From: Prolixibacteraceae bacterium
GTDB lineage: Bacteria > Bacteroidota > Bacteroidia > Bacteroidales > Prolixibacteraceae
Length of the DNA stretch: 6,745 bases
NCBI GenBank assembly: GCA_007116765.1
Contig: SKHV01000231.1
Location: 1 to 6,745, forward strand
Direction: 5' to 3'
The notes under the pieces are model-generated. The model did not search any database. It worked only from the letters and a program-made list of their open reading frames with translations, and was not told the DNA's origin. This document shows, in pieces, positions 1-5,072 of this stretch (within the stretch, counting starts at the first letter, position 1; every line of letters begins with the position of its first letter). Both the position numbers and the translations under genes were made by a program.

Positions 1-528
1 TGGAATATGAAAGACGAAAAAGCGGCCAACAGAGCGGCAATTCCGTGTATGGCCTGCCATCAAATTCACAGTCCGGGTAATGTGGCTCAATCGCCCGACT
101 ATTCCGACCCCAAAGCAATTTTTTATGATCATGAAAGGCCGGTAGCCAATGTAAGTTTTTACGACCGCAACGAGCGCATGTATTTTGCTGCCAATCAGCT
201 TCCCAAACCGAAAATATGGCATAATGGGGAGCCTGTTCGGGTGTCAACCGATGCTACAATGCGCACTTGTGTGCAGTGCCATGCACCCAATGCATTCCAT
301 CATTCGGGCAGTGCCGACGACCGAATTCCGCGAGGGGTACACGAGGGCTTGAGTTGCAGCTCGTGCCACGAACCCCATAGTAACAATGCCCGCAACAGTT
401 GTGCAACGTGCCATCCGGCCATGTCGAATTGCGGCCTCGATGTTGAAAAAATGAACACCAGTTTTGCTTTCCGTGAGAGCGAACACAACATTCACTTTGT
501 AAGTTGTACCGATTGCCATACAAATTGA
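1..528 (+). CDS. Multiheme c-type cytochrome, C-terminal part (5' end outside window)
   Basis: The frame is open from the first base, so the gene starts before the window; the methionine at base 7 is probably internal. The visible 175 residues end at a TGA. Counting from that methionine there are five CxxCH heme-attachment sites: C14MACH, C88VQCH, C117SSCH, C132ATCH and C167TDCH. Further histidines (for example 21, 72, 98, 99, 112, 124, 160, 163) could be distal ligands. Covalent c-type hemes are attached outside the cytoplasm, so this should be a periplasmic or envelope electron carrier, or a subunit of a respiratory reductase. Heme-poor stretches (residues 22-87 and 137-166) alternate with a close pair, as is common in cytochrome c3/doubled-CxxCH-type proteins. 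No membrane segment is visible in this part. The exact family and the total heme number cannot be set without the missing N-terminus. Certain as a c-type cytochrome, unsure of its reaction. Confidence 0.9.
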   Translation, partial: WNMKDEKAANRAAIPCMACHQIHSPGNVAQSPDYSDPKAIFYDHERPVANVSFYDRNERMYFAANQLPKPKIWHNGEPVRVSTDATMRTCVQCHAPNAFHHSGSADDRIPRGVHEGLSCSSCHEPHSNNARNSCATCHPAMSNCGLDVEKMNTSFAFRESEHNIHFVSCTDCHTN

Positions 529-556
529 AAAAATTGTCAAAAATGCAAGTGTGTAT

Positions 557-1186
557 TTACCCTTCTTTTCTTGCTATCAGCACAAATAAGGGGAATTGTT
601 TATTCCCTTCGGGGCGTTCTTTGTTCATGTACAGGTGATTGCTGTAGTAATCTATTTTGAAACCATTTTTTTCAATCAAATTGATTATTTCCTGTTTGTG
701 AAATCCAAAATATGCTACTCCTGTATTGTCGGAGTGAAATGAACCGTCTTCGTTTTCGAGGTCAATTATGCTGATGTACCCGCCCGGCTTCAGTAGTTTA
801 TTGAAGTTAGCTAAAATTGTCCCAAGCTCGTGTACATGATGCATTACCAGCATCGTCATTATTAATTCGAACTTTTTGGAAGGGAGCGGACCGTTTGAAA
901 AATCGGCCTTGAGTGTTTCAGCGTTAAGGTGTCCGTAATACTGAATTTTGTTGTTTACCTGGTCGAGCATTCCATCCGAAGTGTCGCAAAATGTCATTGA
1001 TTCGACATAATTTATGGCCTTGAAACCAAGCAGTCCGGTACCGCTGCCGTAATCAATGGCATGATGTATTTTATTAAAATCGATGTTTGCGCTGATAGTT
1101 TCCCAAACCTTATCTACCAGTTTTATTCGCTCTGGATTGTCGTCCCAGGTTTTTGCCTTTTGGTCAAATATATTATCTTTTTGCAT
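557..1186 (-). CDS. Class I SAM-dependent methyltransferase
   Basis: A 209-residue soluble protein with no signal peptide, so cytoplasmic. The Rossmann-fold SAM-binding motif I is AIDYGSGTG (residues 43-51). D68, after the second strand (TFCDTS), is the expected ribose-binding acidic residue. KADF (93-96) matches the adenine-contact region. The strand at 106-113 followed by HHV, and LKPGGYISIIDL (132-143), complete the core of the Methyltransf_11/25-type fold. The N-terminal FDxxAxxWD pattern (residues 7-15) is common in small Bacteroidota and Firmicutes methyltransferases of this class. The substrate cannot be told from sequence. The gene is last in the leftward series, 59 bp after the DUF2141 gene, and has its own -7 box, so it may be transcribed separately. 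It converges on the cytochrome gene. The start at 1186 is supported by a plausible leader only 13 nt downstream of that box. Fold very sure, biological role unknown. Confidence 0.93.
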   Translation of the reverse strand: MQKDNIFDQKAKTWDDNPERIKLVDKVWETISANIDFNKIHHAIDYGSGTGLLGFKAINYVESMTFCDTSDGMLDQVNNKIQYYGHLNAETLKADFSNGPLPSKKFELIMTMLVMHHVHELGTILANFNKLLKPGGYISIIDLENEDGSFHSDNTGVAYFGFHKQEIINLIEKNGFKIDYYSNHLYMNKERPEGNKQFPLFVLIARKEG

Positions 1187-1205
1187 CTTGCTTTTTATTG
1201 AAATT

Positions 1206-1213
1206 CAAAGATA
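1206..1213 (-). promoter_or_regulatory. Bacteroidota-type -7 promoter box for the methyltransferase
   Basis: Read on the - strand this is TATCTTTG, a full match to the Bacteroidota primary-sigma -7 consensus TAnnTTTG. It lies about 20 nt before the methyltransferase ATG, giving a short A-rich leader. No clear TTTG -33 element is seen at the usual 19-21 nt upstream distance, so the assignment rests on one box and its position. Confidence 0.5.
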
Positions 1214-1245
1214 AACAAGTTCGGTTTGTATTTGTTTGAATAACA

Positions 1246-1683
1246 TTAGTAATAGCGGATAATAATTTCGACTTTCATTTCTGAATTATTTGTGACTTCA
1301 AAGCAAAAATCACTGAAGTGTGGTCGTCGCAATGTTTTGTGCTGGTAGTTTGAAAAACCAATGCCTTCTGAAGGAATAAAAAATCGGTAATCGAGTTTTT
1401 CGTTATTGTTTTCATCGTCGAGCAGTGCAATGCCAAATGTGCCGGGGTAGGGCAGGTTTATTTCGGCTGTAAGCTTTCCTTCTTCAATCTCGTTTTTATG
1501 AACAACTTTTTCAAAAAGCGGCGTTTCCTTCCGGAATGTTTGTTCGCTTGTGAACACCGCAAGCCTTATTACGCCATTGTTGTTGCGGATGTTCAATATA
1601 TCAATAACAACCGTTTGTGCTTTAAGCCATGTTCCTGTAAGCAGCAGCAATGTAAGGAGTAATATTTTTAAGTCAATAGTCAT
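1246..1683 (-). CDS. DUF2141-family small secreted protein
   Basis: A 145-residue protein from the ATG at 1683. Residues 1-23 form a signal peptide: a short charged start, a long Leu-rich core (8-15), and a likely cut near KAQ (21-23). The mature part shows the DUF2141 (PF09912) pattern: a first strand region ending in an RLAVF segment (40-44), then FGIALLDDENNNEKLD (83-98), then IPSEGIGFSNY (103-113), matching the family's usual 'vfHDeNgNgklD...GiPkEgyGfSN' block. This fold is predicted to be beta-rich and periplasmic or surface-exposed; its biochemical role is not known. Position after the LolA-like and MMPL genes suggests an envelope role, which is inference. The start is unusual: the ATG at 1683 and the in-frame TTG at 1698 both lie inside the heptamer repeat array, and no start outside the array would keep the signal peptide intact. 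Family call sure, exact start less so. Confidence 0.87.
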   Translation of the reverse strand: MTIDLKILLLTLLLLTGTWLKAQTVVIDILNIRNNNGVIRLAVFTSEQTFRKETPLFEKVVHKNEIEEGKLTAEINLPYPGTFGIALLDDENNNEKLDYRFFIPSEGIGFSNYQHKTLRRPHFSDFCFEVTNNSEMKVEIIIRYY

Positions 1684-1724
1684 TAAGTCAATAGTCAATA
1701 GTCATTAGTCATTAGTCATTAGTC
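1671..1724 (-). repeat. GACTAAT/GACTATT heptamer array (copy A)
   Basis: On the - strand this reads as successive units GACTAAT (three times), GACTATT (twice), GACTTAAT (an 8-base variant), GACTATT and a final GACTT. The basic period is 7 bp. The array runs directly into the DUF2141 coding sequence and supplies its start codon, because the AATGAC junction between units contains ATG. A shorter array of the same family sits at 4993-5020, before another gene. No function is known to me for this repeat. Confidence 0.9.
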
Positions 1725-1737
1725 TGATTAAGACAAT

Positions 1738-1899
1738 CTGCAACCTGCAACCTGTAACCTGCAACCTGTAACCTGTAACCTGCAACCTGTAACCTGAAAC
1801 CTGCAACCTTTAACCTACAACCTGCAACCTGTAACCTGCAACCTGCAACCTGCAACCTGCAACCTGAAACCTTCAACCTGTAACCTGCAACCTGTAACC
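1738..1899. repeat. 22-unit tandem heptamer array, NAACCTG
   Basis: From 1741 to 1894 there are 22 consecutive 7-bp units with no insertion or deletion, plus a partial unit at each side. The + strand consensus is (C/T/A)AACCTG, which is CAGGTTN on the - strand. The first base is C in 13 units, T in 7, A in 2 and never G. The last base is G in 19 units and T or A in three (units 10, 11 and 19). The array fills most of the gap between the LolA-like and DUF2141 genes, so it would be part of any read-through transcript. Stop codons appear only through the variant units, and nothing suggests that it is translated. It has no spacers and is not a CRISPR. Confidence 0.95.
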
Positions 1900-1937
1900 A
1901 TCAGCAACAGCCCCTCCTACGGCGGGCAGGCATCAGC
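1899..1937. repeat. GC-rich repeat core flanked by CATCAGC (copy A)
   Basis: The 15-base core CCCCTCCTACGGCGG (1911-1925) is found again, identical, at 5045-5059. Here it is flanked by two direct copies of CATCAGC, at 1899-1905 and 1931-1937. It is far richer in G and C than its surroundings and begins two bases after the stop codon of the LolA-like gene, as read on the - strand. The core can form only a short imperfect stem (CCTCC against GGCGG, with one mismatch), so it is not a convincing rho-independent terminator. Confidence 0.75.
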
Positions 1938-1939
1938 CT

Positions 1940-2710
1940 TTACTCGCCCAAGCTTGCTACGGAAAAATCTCTTTCGTTAAGCTTCGAGCCTAGCTGGAAT
2001 TGTTCAATAATTATTTCGGACCGGCGGCCGTTGTTCAGATTTTCCATTTCCATATAAAACGCAAAAAACAGCCCCGGTGCTATTTCTCGGTAATCGCTAA
2101 CAGTCATAACTTTAAACATTTTGTCAGCTTTGTCGTAGTATTCTACTTTGTACGACAGGAAATCCTGTTTATCGATATAGGCTATCCTTTTTGCAAAACC
2201 GTTTTCTTGTTCAACTTCGGCATTTTTGCTTTCGGCTTCTATTTTCCAACATTCTTTACCGTTTATTGTTTCGGATCCTAACAGTTTATAATGAAAATCA
2301 TCGTGATTGGGTTTGGTCATATCGGCATTGCTGAACTCGGTTCCCATAAAGCTGCGTCCCCTTTCACTGCTTACAATGCGACGTGTATTGCGCATTGCCG
2401 GCAGGTATATCCACATGTCGTCGCCACGGTTTTCGTAGTCGTGAATTAACATGGTTGTGCCACTTACATCGGGTGGAGCTACGAAACGGATAAGTGTTTT
2501 TACCGTTTCGCCAAAGCGCTTGGTCGCGTTGGCTATTTGCCGTGTGCGGATATTGCCCCGCCCGTCGTGAATATTGAGCGTGGCACTCATTTCCATCGAC
2601 TCGGGGTTGATGGCATTTCCCGATTTGATCGCTATTTCGCGTGCATCTTGTGCATTGGTCGTAAAAAGAGCAAGTACAAATATTGCAATTATGATAACTA
2701 TTTTCTTCAT
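1940..2710 (-). CDS. Periplasmic LolA-like outer-membrane lipoprotein-sorting family protein
   Basis: A 256-residue protein. Residues 1-20 are a clear signal peptide (MKK, a hydrophobic core, a cut after TNA before Q21) with no lipobox cysteine, so it should be soluble in the periplasm. The body matches the LolA_like family (PF17131, COG2834). Landmarks are a first strand MSATLNIHDG (41-50), then RFVAPPDVSGTTMLIHDYE (75-93), DDMWIYLPAMRNTRRI (97-112) and FMGTEFSNADM (121-131). Relatives have a half-barrel fold with a hydrophobic groove and are thought to carry lipids or lipoproteins across the periplasm. The gene follows the MMPL exporter by only 15 bp, all A and T, so the two are almost certainly co-transcribed and probably act together. 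That spacer also serves as the A-rich translation start region. It is not LolA itself, which works with LolCDE and is usually shorter. Cargo unknown. Confidence 0.9.
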   Translation of the reverse strand: MKKIVIIIAIFVLALFTTNAQDAREIAIKSGNAINPESMEMSATLNIHDGRGNIRTRQIANATKRFGETVKTLIRFVAPPDVSGTTMLIHDYENRGDDMWIYLPAMRNTRRIVSSERGRSFMGTEFSNADMTKPNHDDFHYKLLGSETINGKECWKIEAESKNAEVEQENGFAKRIAYIDKQDFLSYKVEYYDKADKMFKVMTVSDYREIAPGLFFAFYMEMENLNNGRRSEIIIEQFQLGSKLNERDFSVASLGE

Positions 2711-2725
2711 TTTATTTTTATTTTT

Positions 2726-4981
2726 TTATTTAATCAGAAATTTTGGTTTTATAAGTATAAACATGGCCGGGATGAGTATAAGAGCGCAAAGCAGGCAAAG
2801 CAGCAAGGAAAAAATAATAAGGAACGCAAATGCCTTGAGTATGCTGAGGCCTGAAAAGAATAGCAAACTAAAGCCGAGTATAACCGAAAGGGCATTGATT
2901 GTAATTCCCCTGCCGGTTGTTTTGAGGGTAGTATTAATTGCTTCTTCCCAGCTTTTACCAAGTTTTAGCTCTTGTTTTAGCCGCCAAAACAGATGAATGG
3001 TATAGTCAACCCCAATTCCAATTGCGATTGACGATAAGAGCGATGTTGCAATATCGAGTTCGAGGCCAAGCCAGCCCATAAGCCCAAAATTGCAAAGTAG
3101 GGTAACTGCCAGTGGCATAGCTCCAATAATACCTGCATTGAGCGACCTGAATATTATCCACAGCAGAACAATTATGGCGCCAAGTGCAAATATGAGCGAG
3201 TTTATTTGTCCGCGTACAATGGCTTCCGATAGTTCTTTTTCGATAAGGCTTTGCCCGGCAATTAATGTTGCATGTTGGCTTTCGCTTACCATCGATTCAA
3301 TCGACTTTTCTATGTTTTTGAACGATTTATAGTTTTTTGCTTTAAATTGCACTGTTGCAACTGCACGGGTATATCCAAAATCGACCAATTGCTCAAAGTC
3401 GTCGGGGTCGCCGCTCATGTTGTAGAATTCGATATATTGTGCTATGGCATCGCGCCGGTCGGGAATGCGGTTATAGTACTGGTCGCCGGGGTTGTTCATA
3501 GCACGGCTTATCGTTTTTGTTACTGTGGCAAGTGATGTAACGCTGCCAATACCGGGAATTTTTTCCAGCTCATCTTCAAAATATTCCATCTCGTGCATGA
3601 GTTCAGGGCTCATAACATCGCCCTCGAATAGTACCGATATTGTTTTTGTGCCGCCAAATTTTTCATTCAAAATAGCTGTCGACTGCCTTAGTTTATGTTT
3701 TTGGGGCATCAGTTCGTCAATGTTGATGTTTACCTGCAAACGCAATATTCCGGCGGTGGCGATTGCAATAACTATAGAAAAAACTACAACAACCCTAAGT
3801 GGTTTCTGTGTGGTTATTTTTCCTGCCCAAGTGAGAAGTTTGCCCAGCCATCCGTTTTTATGATTATTCAACATCAATTGAAAATTGCTTTTTTTGGTGC
3901 TGCTCATAACTGCGGGAATAAACAGCAGGCTTGCCACAACGGCAAACAAAATTCCAACAGTACTTACTACTCCCATTTGTTTTGCCGGAATCATCACATG
4001 TGTTGTGAGGCCTAAAATGCCAACCATGGTAGTCAAAGCTGTAAAAATTATTGGCCGGTAAAGCCTCATAATAGTGCGGTTTATGATTCGTTTTGTGCCC
4101 CAGCGCGGGTTTTTTACGGTCAGTTCCTGATATAGGGCCACAATATGAATTCCATAGTCGTTGGCAATGGCTATCATCATAATTGGAACCAGCACGGCAA
4201 TCAGGCTCAACTCGTATCCCAGCAGGGGCATCAGTCCCATTGCAACAACTATCGACATGGCCACCACACTCAAGGGTAGCAATACCCCGCGCCTTTCGCG
4301 AAACGAAAAGTAGAGAAAAAGGGCCATAACAAGCAGTCCTATTGGCATCAGTATGGCTAAGTCGCGGGTAGCAATACGTTGTATTTCGTAACGGAGGATT
4401 GGCAGGCCACTCAGGAATATTTTTTCATTTCCTGTGTGTTGAGCAAGAGTTTCTTGAATGAAAAGAAAAAGCTCGCTATCATTTATCCCACTCATTGGTT
4501 TTACTAGAAGCAACAAATATCGAAAATCTTCCGACACCATGGTTTTATATACCAGCGGGTTATCGCGTATTTCATCGCGCAGTTGTTCTCTTTCATCGAT
4601 GCTTGTAGGTATATTCCTAATTACCGGGTCAACCAGCATAAACCCGCTTTCGCCCCGTATGTACTTGGTGTCGAAAATTGAAATTACATTGTCAACTAAT
4701 GCTGAATTGATGAGGCTTTGGTGAAGTTTTTCAGCCCGTTCGAGGGTTTCTGACTTTAGTATATCATCGGTTTCGAAGAGGATCAACACCGGGTCGTAGT
4801 GCTCAAAGTGCTTGTCCAGTTTGTCGATATTGATTTTAGCAGGAATATCGTCGGGCAAATATTCCATGAGGTCGGGATTTATTTTAGCCGATTTTAGTGG
4901 CAAAAGCATTGCCAGTGTAACGATGGCCGGAATAATTATAAACCACCATTTTTTGCGAATTATTATCGAGTTGTGTTTCAT
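2726..4981 (-). CDS. MMPL/RND-superfamily exporter (COG1033 type)
   Basis: A 751-residue inner-membrane protein with the two-fold RND layout. TM1 is near residues 12-29, followed by a large periplasmic domain (about 30-205). TM2-6 lie near 206-226, 232-254, 258-284, 310-329 and 335-361. The second half starts with TM7 (395-414), has a second periplasmic domain (about 415-590), and ends with TM8-12 (592-612, 615-638, 644-664, 692-710, 715-744). Asp-Tyr pairs in TM4 (ANDYGIH, D275) and TM10 (GVDYTIH, D659) fit the proton-relay sites of the family. Members export lipids and other hydrophobic compounds using the proton gradient. The length fits COG1033 and is well below the roughly 1,000 residues of AcrB-type pumps. 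The start at 4981 is preferred: it gives MKHNSIIIRKKWW and follows TTTTTTAAAAAA. A longer start at 5005 would add MTIDFFKK, encoded by a repeat. The next gene, for a LolA-like protein, is 15 bp away. Confidence 0.93.
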   Translation of the reverse strand: MKHNSIIIRKKWWFIIIPAIVTLAMLLPLKSAKINPDLMEYLPDDIPAKINIDKLDKHFEHYDPVLILFETDDILKSETLERAEKLHQSLINSALVDNVISIFDTKYIRGESGFMLVDPVIRNIPTSIDEREQLRDEIRDNPLVYKTMVSEDFRYLLLLVKPMSGINDSELFLFIQETLAQHTGNEKIFLSGLPILRYEIQRIATRDLAILMPIGLLVMALFLYFSFRERRGVLLPLSVVAMSIVVAMGLMPLLGYELSLIAVLVPIMMIAIANDYGIHIVALYQELTVKNPRWGTKRIINRTIMRLYRPIIFTALTTMVGILGLTTHVMIPAKQMGVVSTVGILFAVVASLLFIPAVMSSTKKSNFQLMLNNHKNGWLGKLLTWAGKITTQKPLRVVVVFSIVIAIATAGILRLQVNINIDELMPQKHKLRQSTAILNEKFGGTKTISVLFEGDVMSPELMHEMEYFEDELEKIPGIGSVTSLATVTKTISRAMNNPGDQYYNRIPDRRDAIAQYIEFYNMSGDPDDFEQLVDFGYTRAVATVQFKAKNYKSFKNIEKSIESMVSESQHATLIAGQSLIEKELSEAIVRGQINSLIFALGAIIVLLWIIFRSLNAGIIGAMPLAVTLLCNFGLMGWLGLELDIATSLLSSIAIGIGVDYTIHLFWRLKQELKLGKSWEEAINTTLKTTGRGITINALSVILGFSLLFFSGLSILKAFAFLIIFSLLLCLLCALILIPAMFILIKPKFLIK

Positions 4982-4992
4982 TTTTTTAAAAA

Positions 4993-5020
4993 AGTCAATA
5001 GTCATTAGCCATTAGTCAAT
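4993..5020 (-). repeat. GACTAAT/GACTATT heptamer array (copy B)
   Basis: On the - strand this reads ATTGACTA, ATGGCTA, ATGACTA, TTGACT: four units of the family seen at 1671-1724, one with GGC for GAC. As in copy A it ends against the next gene downstream. It contains an in-frame ATG at 5005 that could extend the MMPL exporter by eight residues. Confidence 0.85.
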
Positions 5021-5024
5021 AAAC

Positions 5025-5046
5025 AGCATCCGAGCATCCAGCATCC
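5025..5046. repeat. AGCATCC heptamer repeat, three copies
   Basis: AGCATCC occurs at 5025-5031, 5033-5039 and 5040-5046, the first two separated by one G. A further AGCATC lies at 5066-5071, on the other side of the GC-rich core, and runs into the stop codon of the barrel gene. The unit is again 7 bp long but differs from the AACCTG heptamer that fills the same position in the other gap. Confidence 0.8.
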
Positions 5047-5072
5047 CCTCCTACGGCGGTCGGACAGCATCT
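5045..5072. repeat. GC-rich repeat core (copy B), overlapping the barrel gene stop
   Basis: CCCCTCCTACGGCGG at 5045-5059 is identical to 1911-1925. It is followed by TCGGAC and then AGCATCT, whose last two bases plus the next A form the reverse complement of the TAG stop of the barrel gene. As in copy A, the GC-rich block lies between copies of a heptamer (AGCATCC here, CATCAGC there) and immediately after the stop codon of the upstream gene. Confidence 0.75.

Noticed and set aside
244..540. Open frames on the - strand opposite the cytochrome
   Set aside because: They mirror the heme-motif coding region, give no family-like sequence, and are explained by the cytochrome's base composition.
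1671..1700. TTGAC within the GACTATT array as a sigma-70-type -35 box
   Set aside because: Bacteroidota use TTTG/TAnnTTTG promoters, and TTGAC arises from the repeat unit itself. No TAnnTTTG box follows at a suitable distance.
1738..1899. Possible CRISPR array or telomere-like repeat
   Set aside because: The units are 7 bp, directly joined, with no spacers and no cas genes nearby. The AACCTG motif only loosely resembles telomeric repeats, and the array lies inside a gene series rather than at a chromosome end.
1911..1930. GC-rich block as a rho-independent terminator
   Set aside because: Only a 5-bp stem with a mismatch and a 3-base loop can form, with no following T-run on the transcribed strand.
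1913..1937. Similarity of CTCCTACGGCGGGCAGGC to the conserved 16S rRNA site around position 340
   Set aside because: The match breaks after CTCCTACGG and no other rRNA sequence flanks it. The second copy at 5049 diverges even more, so this is chance resemblance within a repeat.
2574..2996. Open frame of 140 codons on the + strand
   Set aside because: It lies antisense to the exporter and LolA-like genes, has no recognisable domain and no promoter, and both overlapped genes are clearly real.
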